A stretch of 64,000 bases of DNA from JBNKFQ01 sp050289385 (GCA_050289385.1 JBNKFQ010000281.1:1-64000), one strand, 5' to 3'. Positions 16,401 through 25,081 are shown, counted from the first letter of the stretch. A program made the numbers and translations. The notes: generated from the letters alone by a model not told the origin.

Positions 16401-16811
16401 TTACTGTTCAGTTGTATTCAGCGATACGTCTTTAACGCCAGCTTCTCGCGCCTGGTCTGAAATCTGTATGAAAATATCTGTTTCGGCATCTGGTGATGCG
16501 CGAATGATAACCTTTCCTTCCGGGTTTTCGGCGTGCATTCGCTCTACGTTTGCACGTATCGAGCGTACGTCAACACGGCGAGTGCCAAGCCAGATTTCAT
16601 TGTTTTCTGTAACTCGAAAGACAATGTTCTTTTTTTCCGGGTTTTCGACGTCCGGTGGTACGGCTGGTGGTCGATTTACATCAATGCCGGATTCTTTCAC
16701 AAACGATGCTGTAACAATAAAAAAGATCAGCATGATGAAAACGACGTCGAGCATCGGCGTCAGGTCGATCTCGGACTCTTCCTCGACCTTCCTTCTTTTG
16801 CCTAAGGCCAT
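16401..16811 (-). CDS. ExbD/TolR family transport protein, without an ExbB partner
   Basis: A 136-residue protein with the ExbD/TolR layout: a short cytoplasmic N-terminus (MALGKRRKVEEESEIDLTPMLDV), one membrane helix FIMLIFFIVTASFV, then a periplasmic domain. The Asp in LTPMLDVVFIML is the proton-conducting residue of the ExbBD motor. The periplasmic part ends with DQAREAGVKDVSL, typical of the family. These subunits work with ExbB/TolQ to energise TonB receptors or the Tol system. No exbB, tonB or tolQ lies nearby; the partner must be elsewhere, or the gene acts in another MotA/ExbB-type complex. It is divergent from mutM. Confidence 0.88.
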   Translation of the reverse strand: MALGKRRKVEEESEIDLTPMLDVVFIMLIFFIVTASFVKESGIDVNRPPAVPPDVENPEKKNIVFRVTENNEIWLGTRRVDVRSIRANVERMHAENPEGKVIIRASPDAETDIFIQISDQAREAGVKDVSLNTTEQ

Positions 16812-16953
16812 TTGCTACCCCTACTTCTTGCGTGTGGGTGAGTCTCTCATCGGGCAACACGCCCGCGTAGCTCACTAATATTGTGGTGGATGGATCAACC
16901 CCGTAGTATGCCAGAACTTGATTTGAGATGTAAAACAGTTGTCAGGACTAATT

Positions 16954-17769
16954 ATGCCTGAATTACCGGAAGTGGAAACCACTTTGCGCGGTGTTGAGCC
17001 TTATGTGTTGGGTTGTTGCGTGCGCCTGGTTACCGTGCGCAACCGCAGTTTGCGCTGGCCGGTACCAGCCGGGTTAGGCCGTATTGTCAGTGGGCAAAGG
17101 GTTTTGGCTCTTCATCGCCGGGGCAAATATATGTTGTGGCGCCTCGAAAGCGGCCATCTGTTGCTACACCTCGGAATGTCAGGCAATCTGCGAGTTGTTC
17201 CTGCGGGCGCTCAGCCCGGCAAGCATGATCATGTGGATATTGAAATGGACACCGGGAATGTGATTCGTTTTACCGATCCACGGCGCTTTGGTGCTGTCCT
17301 CTGGCTGAAAGGAGACCCGGGGTCGCACAAATTGCTGAACAGCCTGGGGCCCGAGCCGCTTGGTGCCGATTTTGGTGGCGATTATCTGTATCGGCGTTCC
17401 CGCAATCGCACCGCACCAGTCAAATCGTTCATTATGGATAGCAAGGTAGTGGTGGGTGTGGGGAACATCTACGCAAATGAGGCACTGTTTCTCTCTGGCA
17501 TTCACCCGCTGCGTCAGGCAGGGAAAATAAGCCGTCAGCGTTACTTGCAGTTGTCCCGGAGTATTCAGGAGGTGCTCGCTCGGGCAATAGAGCAGGGGGG
17601 AACGACACTCAGGGATTTTGTCGGGGGTGACGGCAAACCGGGCTACTTCAGGCAGGAGCTGCGAGTATACGGTCGCGCGGCTGAAGGCTGTGTTAATTGT
17701 AACGCGACTTTGAAAGAAGCTCGTCTGGGGCAGAGGTCAACGGTTTATTGCCCCGGTTGTCAGCACTGA
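16954..17769 (+). CDS. mutM: Formamidopyrimidine-DNA glycosylase
   Basis: A 271-residue base-excision repair enzyme that removes 8-oxoguanine and formamidopyrimidines and cuts the abasic site. It starts MPELPEVETT, so after Met removal Pro2 is the catalytic nucleophile and Glu3 the acid. The C-terminal zinc finger is complete (CVNCN...CPGC). HLGMSGNLR and RDFVGGDGKPGYF are family signatures. I chose the ATG at 16954 because Pro must be residue 2; the upstream ATG at 16939 would add five residues and abolish activity. The mutM-coaD-rsmD neighbourhood is Pseudomonas-like. Confidence 0.97.
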   Translation: MPELPEVETTLRGVEPYVLGCCVRLVTVRNRSLRWPVPAGLGRIVSGQRVLALHRRGKYMLWRLESGHLLLHLGMSGNLRVVPAGAQPGKHDHVDIEMDTGNVIRFTDPRRFGAVLWLKGDPGSHKLLNSLGPEPLGADFGGDYLYRRSRNRTAPVKSFIMDSKVVVGVGNIYANEALFLSGIHPLRQAGKISRQRYLQLSRSIQEVLARAIEQGGTTLRDFVGGDGKPGYFRQELRVYGRAAEGCVNCNATLKEARLGQRSTVYCPGCQH

Positions 17770-17818
17770 GTTTGCACCGCCCGGTACAGGTGCGCGTCAG
17801 ATTCTGCCGCACAGGCAT

Positions 17819-18316
17819 TCAAACGCCCCGGGTACCGGCCTCAAATTTCTTCCTGAGCGCAGCGGCAACGCATGGGTGTACAAATGCACTGATGTCGCCG
17901 CCCAGAGAGCCAATTTCACGTACAAGGGATGATGAAATGTAGGAAAACTTTTCTGCCGGGGTCAGAAAAATGCTTTCGGCTTTGCTCGACAGAGCCCGGT
18001 TCATATTTGCCAGCTGAAATTCGTATTCGAAATCCGATACCGCCCGAAGCCCGCGCAATACTGCATTGGCGCCACATTCTCCAAGAAAATCTACCATTAA
18101 TCCGTCAAAGCCACGCACCTCTACCTTGTCGCCGAGATGACTCAGCGATTGCTGCGCCAGTTCGATGCGCTCGTCAAGCGTGAATAACGGCCCCTTTTTC
18201 TGATTGCCGGCAATTGCCACGATTATATTGTCAAACAGTCGCGAGGCGCGTTCCACCAGATCAATGTGACCGTTTGTGATCGGGTCAAAGGTTCCGGGAT
18301 AGATAATCTTTTTCAT
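17819..18316 (-). CDS. coaD: Phosphopantetheine adenylyltransferase
   Basis: A 165-residue nucleotidyltransferase making dephospho-CoA. Signatures are YPGTFDPITNGHIDL with the T/HxGH ATP site, VLRGLRAVSDFEYEFQLANMNR, and the second ATP loop FSYISSSLVREI. The frame is open to 18373, but the ATG at 18316 gives the standard start MKKIIYPGTF. It converges with mutM and follows rsmD on the same strand after about 70 bases. Confidence 0.97.
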   Translation of the reverse strand: MKKIIYPGTFDPITNGHIDLVERASRLFDNIIVAIAGNQKKGPLFTLDERIELAQQSLSHLGDKVEVRGFDGLMVDFLGECGANAVLRGLRAVSDFEYEFQLANMNRALSSKAESIFLTPAEKFSYISSSLVREIGSLGGDISAFVHPCVAAALRKKFEAGTRGV

Positions 18317-18389
18317 GTCGGCCTTGTCTGGAGCTGGGGGGGCGATAGTAGTCAACAAATCCACATCGCGCAAACTTCAACGGTTCCTG

Positions 18390-19001
18390 TCACTCTCTTC
18401 TGTACAAAAGAAATGCAACCTGGCCAGCAACTTTTTGTTTTATCTGCTGCCACCTGGAGGGAACGACGGGAGCATTTGATGCCGGTGTCTCTATATATAT
18501 CAGGGCATTGTCGGAAAGGAGGTTCCCGAGTTCAAGCTGTTGGCAAACCGGCTCCAGCAAGGATTCACTGAACGGGGGGTCGAGAAACACAATGTCAAAT
18601 GGTGCATGGTTGGTGGTGTCCAGCCAGAAACGGGCATCTGCTTCAATGACATTGGCATTGCCGGCTTCCAGCACCTGGCAATGATGCCGCAAACTGTCCG
18701 CTGCGCGGCGGTTTTTCTCTACCAGTACCACTGAGTTGGCTCCGCGAGAAATCGCTTCAAGACCCAGTGCGCCGGAACCGGCAAACAAGTCGAGACAACT
18801 GGCGCCGGGTAATACTGCATTGAGCCAGTTGAACAGAGTTTCCCTCATCCTGTCGCCAGTGGGGCGCAGCCCTTCCACATCGGGCACTGCCAGTTTGCGG
18901 CCACGCCACTTCCCGCCAACGATGCGCAGATATCCTTGTCCGCTGTGTCTGTGGGCAGATGACTGGCTATTGCCGGTTCGGGAACGACGACTTGCGGGCA
19001 A
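18390..19001 (-). CDS. rsmD: 16S rRNA (guanine(966)-N2)-methyltransferase
   Basis: A 203-residue SAM methyltransferase. It has GGKWRGRKLAVPDVEGLRPTGDRMRETLFNWL, the RsmD signature, followed by the SAM loop CLDLFAGSGALGLEA and the catalytic motif DIVFLDPPF. The first 25 residues are basic and variable. It methylates G966 in the small subunit rRNA. It is divergent from ftsY, a classic arrangement with the promoters in the 79-base gap. Confidence 0.95.
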   Translation of the reverse strand: MPASRRSRTGNSQSSAHRHSGQGYLRIVGGKWRGRKLAVPDVEGLRPTGDRMRETLFNWLNAVLPGASCLDLFAGSGALGLEAISRGANSVVLVEKNRRAADSLRHHCQVLEAGNANVIEADARFWLDTTNHAPFDIVFLDPPFSESLLEPVCQQLELGNLLSDNALIYIETPASNAPVVPSRWQQIKQKVAGQVAFLLYRRE

Positions 19002-19048
19002 TGGACAGCTCCTGTCAGGGCCAAAGAGATGTTAGGATACACGACTTT

Positions 19049-19074
19049 GTCTAACCCAGAAGTCTAACGCAGAA
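19049..19074. repeat. 13-base tandem duplication before ftsY
   Basis: GTCTAACCCAGAA (19049-19061) is followed immediately by GTCTAACGCAGAA (19062-19074), one mismatch. The pair ends seven bases before the ftsY ATG, in the position where a ribosome binding site is expected, and no strong AGGAG is seen. Confidence 0.8.
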
Positions 19075-19080
19075 GTTTGC

Positions 19081-20190
19081 ATGTCTTACGAAAAACAGAA
19101 AGTGGCAGATGCCGGGACAAAACCGCGCAAGAAAGGCGGCATCTTTGGTTTGTTTCGGTCCCGGCCAGAGGAGTCGGCTAAGGGTATTGAGGGCGACCCC
19201 GCAGTTGAGGGTTTGGCCAGCGAGGTTGAATCAGCGTCATCGGATACGGACGTATCTCGTCCCGGTCTGCGCGAGCGTATTCGCGGCGCATTGTCACGCA
19301 CCGGGTCCGGGCTGGGGTCGCTGTTTCTGGGCCGCAAGTCGATTGATGACGACCTTCTCGATGAGTTGGAAACTGTGTTGTTAATGGCCGATGTCGGTGT
19401 TGATGCAACGTCCGAAATTATTGAAACGCTCACCGAAAAGGTCAATCGTCGTGAACTGAATGACAGTGTTGCTTTGCGAGATGCCTTACAGTCGATACTT
19501 CATGATGTGCTGGCGCCCTGCGAGCAACCATTGGTGTGCGATGCCGAAAAAGCCCCCTTTGTGTTGCTGGTGGTCGGTGTAAATGGTGCTGGTAAAACCA
19601 CGACTATAGGCAAGCTTGCCAAAAAGTTTCAGGCCGAGGGCAAGAGCGTTATGCTGGCTGCTGGCGATACGTTTCGAGCGGCAGCAGTGGAGCAGTTGCA
19701 GGTATGGGGGCAGCGCAATGATATTCCGGTGGTTGCTCAGCATACTGGTGCCGACAGTGCTTCCGTAATCTATGACGCTATCCAGTCGGCGCAAGCCAAA
19801 GCTGTGGATGTGGTCATCGCCGATACGGCGGGTCGATTGCACACCAAAAGTAATTTGATGGAAGAGTTAAGCAAGGTGCAACGGGTGATTGCCAAGCTGG
19901 ATAACAGTGCTCCGCACGAAGTGCTGTTGGTGCTGGACGCGGGCACCGGGCAAAACGGACTGTCACAGATGCAGCAATTTGGCGATGCTGTAGGGGTGAC
20001 CGGCATTGCCCTGACCAAGCTTGATGGTACAGCCAGGGGCGGTATCGCTTTTGCCCTGTGCCGCAAATTCGGCGTGCCAATCCGCTTTATTGGTATTGGT
20101 GAGGGAGTAGATGATTTACAGCCTTTTGATGCCGGGGAATTTGTCTCAGCCTTGCTGGGAGCGTCACTGTCTGAACAGGCTGCCGGTTAA
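19081..20190 (+). CDS. ftsY: Signal recognition particle receptor FtsY
   Basis: A 369-residue SRP GTPase that docks ribosome-SRP complexes at the inner membrane. The first 75 residues are the charged, poorly conserved A domain. The N domain and G domain follow, with G1 GVNGAGKTTTIGKLA, the DTAGRLHTKSNLMEEL region and TKLDGTARGG. Length is typical of Pseudomonas-type FtsY. It is the first gene of the ftsY-ftsE-ftsX-rpoH run; ftsE starts 24 bases after its stop. Confidence 0.97.
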   Translation: MSYEKQKVADAGTKPRKKGGIFGLFRSRPEESAKGIEGDPAVEGLASEVESASSDTDVSRPGLRERIRGALSRTGSGLGSLFLGRKSIDDDLLDELETVLLMADVGVDATSEIIETLTEKVNRRELNDSVALRDALQSILHDVLAPCEQPLVCDAEKAPFVLLVVGVNGAGKTTTIGKLAKKFQAEGKSVMLAAGDTFRAAAVEQLQVWGQRNDIPVVAQHTGADSASVIYDAIQSAQAKAVDVVIADTAGRLHTKSNLMEELSKVQRVIAKLDNSAPHEVLLVLDAGTGQNGLSQMQQFGDAVGVTGIALTKLDGTARGGIAFALCRKFGVPIRFIGIGEGVDDLQPFDAGEFVSALLGASLSEQAAG

Positions 20191-20214
20191 CCCTGTTGAA
20201 TCAAGTGGCATGCC

Positions 20215-20910
20215 ATGATCCGGTTTGACTTAGTCAGCAAGCGATACCCGGGCGGGAGGGAGGCATTGAGCCGCGTTACTTTCCACATGGAACCCGGTGA
20301 AATGGCGTTTCTGACTGGCCACTCGGGGGCTGGAAAAAGCACGTTGCTCAAGCTCATTATGGCGATGGAAAGGCCAACCAATGGCCAGGTGTTGATCAAT
20401 GGCAAAAACCTCAATCGCTTGCACCGAAGCCAGATTCCTTACTACCGTCGCAATGTTGGTGTGGTTTTTCAGAGCCATCAGCTGCTCAATGATCGAACGG
20501 TGTTTGATAATGTGGCCCTGCCATTGCAGGTGATGGGCTACGGTCCCCGCGATACGGCGCGCAGGGTGCGAGCTGCACTGGATGGAGTCGGGCTGCTGGA
20601 CAGGGAAAGGCAAAATCCGATAAGCCTGTCAGGTGGGGAGCAACAGCGGGTGGGCATTGCCCGCGCCGTTGTGCATAAGCCGAAAATCCTGTTGGCCGAT
20701 GAGCCCACTGGTAACCTCGATCCGGAACTCTCTGCCGAAATCATGAATTTGCTGCGTCGCTTCAACGAGGTAGGGGTTACGATATTGATAGCTACGCACG
20801 ATATCGCACTGATTTCCCAACTGGGTTTGCGTGAGTTGACACTCAGGAATGGTCGCTTGGTGAGTGGTGTGGAATCTCTGTGCGCTGAGGGCGTCGATGA
20901 GAACACGTAA
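20215..20910 (+). CDS. ftsE: Cell division ATP-binding protein FtsE
   Basis: A 231-residue ABC ATPase. Walker A is GHSGAGKS, the Q-loop follows in VVFQSHQLL, the signature is LSGGEQQRVGIARA and Walker B is ILLADEPTG. FtsE with FtsX activates periplasmic amidases at the septum through EnvC-type factors. The gene overlaps ftsX by 14 bases, indicating translational coupling. Confidence 0.97.
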   Translation: MIRFDLVSKRYPGGREALSRVTFHMEPGEMAFLTGHSGAGKSTLLKLIMAMERPTNGQVLINGKNLNRLHRSQIPYYRRNVGVVFQSHQLLNDRTVFDNVALPLQVMGYGPRDTARRVRAALDGVGLLDRERQNPISLSGGEQQRVGIARAVVHKPKILLADEPTGNLDPELSAEIMNLLRRFNEVGVTILIATHDIALISQLGLRELTLRNGRLVSGVESLCAEGVDENT

Positions 20911-21877
20911 AAGTGATTTGTCGCGCGGTGCCAGTGGCAGCCGCGCGGGCGTTCGAGCAAAATTGCGCGGCTGGATTCGTCACCACCGCAGCAGTGCCCG
21001 TGACGCCGCCAGGAAAATTTTCGACGCGCCAGTGCAATCGGGTATGACTGCATTGGTTATCGCCATTGCATTGGCTTTGCCAGCGGCATTGTATGTGGCT
21101 GTCGACAATTTACAGCAGCTCAGTACGGGCATTGAAGACAGTGCGCAAATAACGGTTTATTTGCGGCAAGGGATCAAGCCTGAGGCAGTCGATAAGTTAC
21201 AGGACAAACTGCGTGCTCACGAAGGTATAGAAACGTTTACGTTTATCTCCGCGGAAGATGCTTTAAAGGAGTTTCAGCAATTGTCCGGGCTTGGTGAGGC
21301 GCTTCATTTGCTGGATGAAAATCCATTGCCGGCTGTATTGATGTTGCAGTCAGCCGGCACCGTCGCCGACCTGGCGGCAACCGAAGCGCTGGTGACCGAA
21401 TTGCGCAGCTGGGACGGTGTTGATGATGTGCGGCTGGATATGAAGTGGATGCAACGCTTGCACGCTATTCTGTCTGTGGGTCGTCGTATTGCGTTGGCAC
21501 TCGGTGCCGTCCTCGGCCTGGGCGTGTTGGTTGTGATCGGCAATACTATCCGTCTGGCGGTGCAGAACCGTCGCGATGAAATTGTTGTGGTAAAGCTGGT
21601 GGGTGGCACCGACGGTTATGTGCGCCGGCCGTTTCTTTATACCGGCCTGTGGTATGGCTTGCTGGGTGGATTTGGCAGCTGGCTTTTGGTTTGGGCGGGT
21701 ATGTTGTGGCTTTCGTCTGCGGTGCTCGATTTGAGCAACCTCTATCAGAGCAGTTTCCGTCTATCGGGGTTGGGAATCAGTGAGCTGGGGGCTCTGTTGC
21801 TGTGTGGTGCGGTGCTGGGCTTTCTGGGCGCCGGACTGGCGGTTGGCAAGCACCTCAGCGATGTTGAGCCCGCCTGA
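20897..21877 (+). CDS. ftsX: Cell division permease-like protein FtsX
   Basis: A 326-residue membrane protein with an arginine-rich cytoplasmic N-terminus, a first membrane helix (GMTALVIAIALALPAALYV), a periplasmic domain of about 110 residues, and three more helices, including GAVLGLGVLVVIGNTIRLAV. NTIRLAVQNRRDEIVVVKLVGGT is the coupling region typical of FtsX/MacB permeases. It pairs with FtsE. I start at the ATG at 20897, which overlaps the ftsE end; an in-frame ATG at 20864 would lie further inside ftsE and is less likely. Confidence 0.95.
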   Translation: MRTRKSDLSRGASGSRAGVRAKLRGWIRHHRSSARDAARKIFDAPVQSGMTALVIAIALALPAALYVAVDNLQQLSTGIEDSAQITVYLRQGIKPEAVDKLQDKLRAHEGIETFTFISAEDALKEFQQLSGLGEALHLLDENPLPAVLMLQSAGTVADLAATEALVTELRSWDGVDDVRLDMKWMQRLHAILSVGRRIALALGAVLGLGVLVVIGNTIRLAVQNRRDEIVVVKLVGGTDGYVRRPFLYTGLWYGLLGGFGSWLLVWAGMLWLSSAVLDLSNLYQSSFRLSGLGISELGALLLCGAVLGFLGAGLAVGKHLSDVEPA

Positions 21878-21942
21878 TCTGGGTCAAATCCGGTTCAATT
21901 TGTTGGCTAAACACGGGTGTTTCAGGGAACTCTGCAGGGTAG

Positions 21943-21970
21943 TTGCCATCAAATTCGGGCATGGTAAACT
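21943..21970 (+). promoter_or_regulatory. Candidate sigma-70 promoter for rpoH
   Basis: TTGCCA (21943-21948) and TAAACT (21965-21970) are separated by 16 bases, about 54 bases upstream of the rpoH ATG. It matches consensus at five and four positions. rpoH genes often have several promoters, including sigma-E ones; this is the only pair that stands out by eye. Confidence 0.4.
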
Positions 21971-21980
21971 AGCCTGCTCC

Positions 21981-22025
21981 CTGGCTCAGACTGGCTCAGA
22001 GGTTAAACATCCAGAGGTTAAACAT
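21981..22025 (+). repeat. Tandem duplications covering the rpoH ribosome binding site
   Basis: CTGGCTCAGA occurs twice back to back (21981-21990, 21991-22000). Then CAGAGGTTAAACAT (21997-22010) is repeated at 22012-22025, where its last two bases begin the rpoH ATG. The AGAGG ribosome binding site is therefore present twice, once at the normal distance and once 15 bases further upstream with no start codon behind it. Confidence 0.85.
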
Positions 22026-22875
22026 GAGTAAAGCACTACAGCCCATTGAATGGTTATCGCCCGGCGCCAATATCAGCGCCTATATCCAGGGCGTCAACAC
22101 AATTCCCGTGCTGTCTGCGGAGGAAGAGCGTTCCCTTGCTGAAGAGCTTTATTATCACGAAAATCTGGATTCTGCCCGCAAGCTCGTGTTGTCCCACCTT
22201 CGCTTTGTTGTACATATTGCCCGCAGCTACAACGGTTATGGCCTGAATATTTCAGACCTGATTCAGGAAGGCAATGTTGGCTTGATGAAGGCGGTGAAAC
22301 GCTTTAATCCGGAAAAGGGTGTGCGCCTGGTTTCTTTTGCGGTGCACTGGATAAAGGCCGAGATTCACGAATATATCTTGCGTAACTGGCGAATTGTCAA
22401 AGTGGCCACCACCAAGGCTCAGCGCAAGCTCTTTTTTAATCTGCGTGGCCAGAAAAAACGCCTTGCCTGGCTGACTCATGACGAAGCGAAAGCGGTAGCC
22501 AGTGATCTGGGCGTCGAGGTAGAGCAGGTCTATGAGATGGAAAAACGCCTCTCGGCCCGCGACTCGGCATTTGATGCGCCAGAGAGTGACGATGACAGTA
22601 GTTATCAGGCACCTGTCTATTATCTTGAGGATAAAGGCGCTGATCCTGCGGTAGAGATGGAACAGGCCGATTGGCAAACTGACAGTTATACTCGAATGGC
22701 GACGGCCATGGCAAAGCTTGACGAACGCAGCAAGGATATTTTACAGCAGCGCTGGCTCAGTGATAAAAAAGCCACATTGCATGATTTGGCAGACAAGTAT
22801 GGTGTGTCAGCTGAACGTATACGTCAGCTTGAGAAAAACGCGATGAACAAGCTGCGTGCTACTATGGAGGCATGA
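22024..22875 (+). CDS. rpoH: RNA polymerase heat-shock sigma factor (sigma-32)
   Basis: A 283-residue sigma-70 family factor. It contains region 2 with YNGYGLNISDLIQEGNVGLMKAV and AVHWIKAEIHEYILRNWR, and the RpoH box QRKLFFNLR, which sets its DnaK/FtsH-controlled stability. Region 4 has LHDLADKYGVSAERIRQLEKNA. It directs heat-shock genes such as groESL and dnaK. It closes the ftsYEX-rpoH order, with its own candidate promoter in the gap and a strong terminator after it. Confidence 0.97.
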   Translation: MSKALQPIEWLSPGANISAYIQGVNTIPVLSAEEERSLAEELYYHENLDSARKLVLSHLRFVVHIARSYNGYGLNISDLIQEGNVGLMKAVKRFNPEKGVRLVSFAVHWIKAEIHEYILRNWRIVKVATTKAQRKLFFNLRGQKKRLAWLTHDEAKAVASDLGVEVEQVYEMEKRLSARDSAFDAPESDDDSSYQAPVYYLEDKGADPAVEMEQADWQTDSYTRMATAMAKLDERSKDILQQRWLSDKKATLHDLADKYGVSAERIRQLEKNAMNKLRATMEA

Positions 22876-22910
22876 CGTTAGCGTCAGCCCGGAAGTAGCT
22901 GAAGCAGAAG

Positions 22911-22942
22911 AAAAGCCGCAATTGTGAATTGCGGCTTTTTTT
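22911..22942 (+). terminator. Intrinsic terminator after rpoH
   Basis: AAAAGCCGCAATT pairs perfectly with AATTGCGGCTTTT around GTG: a 13-bp stem followed by a T-run. A smaller TGACG/CGTCA hairpin lies just upstream at 22873-22886, overlapping the rpoH stop. Confidence 0.92.
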
Positions 22943-23018
22943 ATTGTGCCAAAGACAATTGGTGTGTGAACACCACTACGGTCAAACCCGTGCGTCAACA
23001 AGCCCCGGGAGTGAATTA

Positions 23019-23393
23019 ATGAATAGGCGATGGTTACTCACCGCAGCAATCAGCGGGTTTCTGGCAGTGGCTTTTGGCGCGTTCGGCGCCCATGCCCTGA
23101 AAACCATGTTGTCGGACAGCGACGTGGCTATATGGCAAACCGCCGTCCAGTATCAAATGTTTCATACCCTTGCTTTGCTGGGTTTGGCGTGTTTGGACCA
23201 GAACTCGAACAATCGCCTGTTGCTATGGAGTGGTCGGCTGTTTGGCGCCGGAATAGTAGTTTTCTGTGGTTCCCTGTACGTGATGGCATTGACCGGACAG
23301 CGTTGGCTGGGGGCCATTACACCGTTTGGGGGTGTTGCGTTTCTGGCTGGTTGGGCGGCACTTGCGGTCGTTGCATACAAAAATAACAGGTAG
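23019..23393 (+). CDS. DUF423 membrane protein (YgdD-like)
   Basis: A 124-residue protein with four predicted membrane helices. It starts MNRRWLLTAAISGFLAVAFGAFGAHAL, the DUF423 signature, then has WQTAVQYQMFHTLALL, and ends GGVAFLAGWAALAVVAYKNNR. Function is unknown. Residues upstream of the ATG at 23019 do not match the family. It is 7 bases ahead of the trmB TTG start and probably cotranscribed with it. Confidence 0.9.
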   Translation: MNRRWLLTAAISGFLAVAFGAFGAHALKTMLSDSDVAIWQTAVQYQMFHTLALLGLACLDQNSNNRLLLWSGRLFGAGIVVFCGSLYVMALTGQRWLGAITPFGGVAFLAGWAALAVVAYKNNR

Positions 23394-23400
23394 GACAACC

Positions 23401-24096
23401 TTGGAAATCAAACCCGAGTTTAAAAAGAAATCCATTCGCAGTTTTGTGGTGCGTGGTGGTCGTATTACAGAGGGCCAGCGCAAAGCTTTTGAGAAACTGT
23501 GGCCAATCTACGGCTTGAGTTTGCACAAGGGGGTGCTGAAAGCGAACAGTATATTTGGTCGGGAAGCGCCGTTGGTTCTGGAGATTGGCTTTGGCATGGG
23601 TGATTCCCTGCTTTCAATGACAATCGCTGAGCCCGACAAGGACTTTATTGGCATCGATGTCCACCCTCCAGGTGTTGGTCGGCTGATCAATAACGCGAAT
23701 AGGGAGGGCGTGAAAAATTTGCGGGTATACATGGCCGATGCGACAGATGTGCTCGAAGACTGTATTCCAAACGATAGTCTCGCGAGATTACAGTTGTATT
23801 TTCCCGATCCCTGGCATAAAAAAAAGCATCACAAGCGGCGCATTGTGCAACCGGAGCTGGTGCGAATAATTCGTACAAAGCTGGCAGTTGGCGGTGTGTT
23901 TCATATGGCAACCGACTGGCAGAATTACGCTGAACAGATGCTGGAAGTGATGGACTCATCGGCGGGGTTTGAGAACACGGCTAACACCGGCGACTATGTG
24001 CCACGCCCGGATTTCAGGCCTGTCACCAAATTTGAGCGGCGCGGTGAGCGTCTGGGTCACGGGGTGTGGGACCTGATATACAGGCGCGTGGACTGA
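23401..24096 (+). CDS. trmB: tRNA (guanine(46)-N7)-methyltransferase
   Basis: A 231-residue SAM methyltransferase. Signatures are LEIGFGMGDSLL (SAM loop), GIDVHPPGVG, and LQLYFPDPWHKKKHHKRR, the tRNA-binding and catalytic motif. The frame has an ATG at 23326 inside the DUF423 gene, but the TTG at 23401 has AGGA at 23392-23395 and gives a length closer to the family, so I prefer it. The gene lies close to rpoH, as in Pseudomonas, and converges on a universal stress protein gene 12 bases away. Confidence 0.93.
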   Translation: MEIKPEFKKKSIRSFVVRGGRITEGQRKAFEKLWPIYGLSLHKGVLKANSIFGREAPLVLEIGFGMGDSLLSMTIAEPDKDFIGIDVHPPGVGRLINNANREGVKNLRVYMADATDVLEDCIPNDSLARLQLYFPDPWHKKKHHKRRIVQPELVRIIRTKLAVGGVFHMATDWQNYAEQMLEVMDSSAGFENTANTGDYVPRPDFRPVTKFERRGERLGHGVWDLIYRRVD

Positions 24097-24108
24097 AGAG
24101 CGCAGATA

Positions 24109-24993
24109 TTAACCGGTATTTGAGTCGGGTTCCAGGTTCACCACCAGCAAGTCGCATGTCACCGAATCCAGTACTTTCTCGGCAGTATTTCCGACTAGCG
24201 CCCCGGATAATCCCTTGCGGGCGGTGGTACCGATTACCAGCAAGTCGGCATTAACTTGCTTGACACAGTCGATGATGGCCGTGCTCGGGTTGTTGTCATA
24301 AACGTGAATATTTGGTGCGGGTACATTGAACTCGCGGGAAATTTCATCGCGCCCGGGGGTGTGAAAGCTGTCTGGAATCCAGCCTGCATCAACCGGCGCT
24401 ACCGCGAGCTGGTCGAGAGCGGTAACCAGATGCAGATCGGAATCGCAGTCTTTGCTGGTGCGGCGTGCGCTTTTCAGGATGATTTCATTCAGATCGGCAT
24501 GGGCTTTGTTGGCGGACAAATCCACGGCGGCCAACACCGTAGCGTAACGGTTGTTATTGCTCTCCTGAGTCAGCAGTACAGGGCAGCTGGCGTAGCGCAG
24601 CAGGGTATAGTCAGAAGTGCTGTGCAGCAAACGTTTGCTGCGGTTGTGGTAAAACGTGCTCTTGATGATCAGATCGGCGCCTCGCTGTTTTGCGGCGCGA
24701 GGAATGGCTTTGTGCCAGTCGGCGTTCCAGTACACGTCTATGTCGGCGTTCAGTCCGGCATCAATAGCCTTTTGTATTTGCCCTTGCCCCCAGTCTCGCG
24801 CCTCTTCGATGGCGGCTTGCTTGGCTTGTTTGTGCGAGGTGAAGGCGCTTCTTTGCTCATCGTCCAGCCAGGTGCAGACGAATGCATGTAATGAAGCCCC
24901 GGTAACCCGGGCAAGGCTGATTGCCCTTTCGAGAGCAGGCTGATGCTTGCTGGCAGGGTCCAGTACAACAAAATAAACGCGATCATCGCCCAT
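24109..24993 (-). CDS. Tandem universal stress protein (UspE-like)
   Basis: A 294-residue protein with two Usp domains. The first (residues 1-145) has VYFVVLDPASKHQPALERA and ends with YTLLRYASCPVLL. The second ends with the intact ATP-binding style loop VIGTTARKGLSGALVGNTAEKVL, then SVTCDLLVVN. In the first domain the G-x2-G-x9-G loop is degenerate (KSTFYHNRSKRLLHSTSDYTLL). That is the pattern of enteric UspE. The domain pair usually responds to stationary phase or oxidative stress. It stands alone on the minus strand. Confidence 0.88.
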   Translation of the reverse strand: MGDDRVYFVVLDPASKHQPALERAISLARVTGASLHAFVCTWLDDEQRSAFTSHKQAKQAAIEEARDWGQGQIQKAIDAGLNADIDVYWNADWHKAIPRAAKQRGADLIIKSTFYHNRSKRLLHSTSDYTLLRYASCPVLLTQESNNNRYATVLAAVDLSANKAHADLNEIILKSARRTSKDCDSDLHLVTALDQLAVAPVDAGWIPDSFHTPGRDEISREFNVPAPNIHVYDNNPSTAIIDCVKQVNADLLVIGTTARKGLSGALVGNTAEKVLDSVTCDLLVVNLEPDSNTG

Positions 24994-25081
24994 GCGAACT
25001 CCATGTTTTTTGCGGTTGAACAGACCCTAAATATACTAGTACTGTTTGAGGTTGATTTGATTTACAACAAGGTATGCAGAT

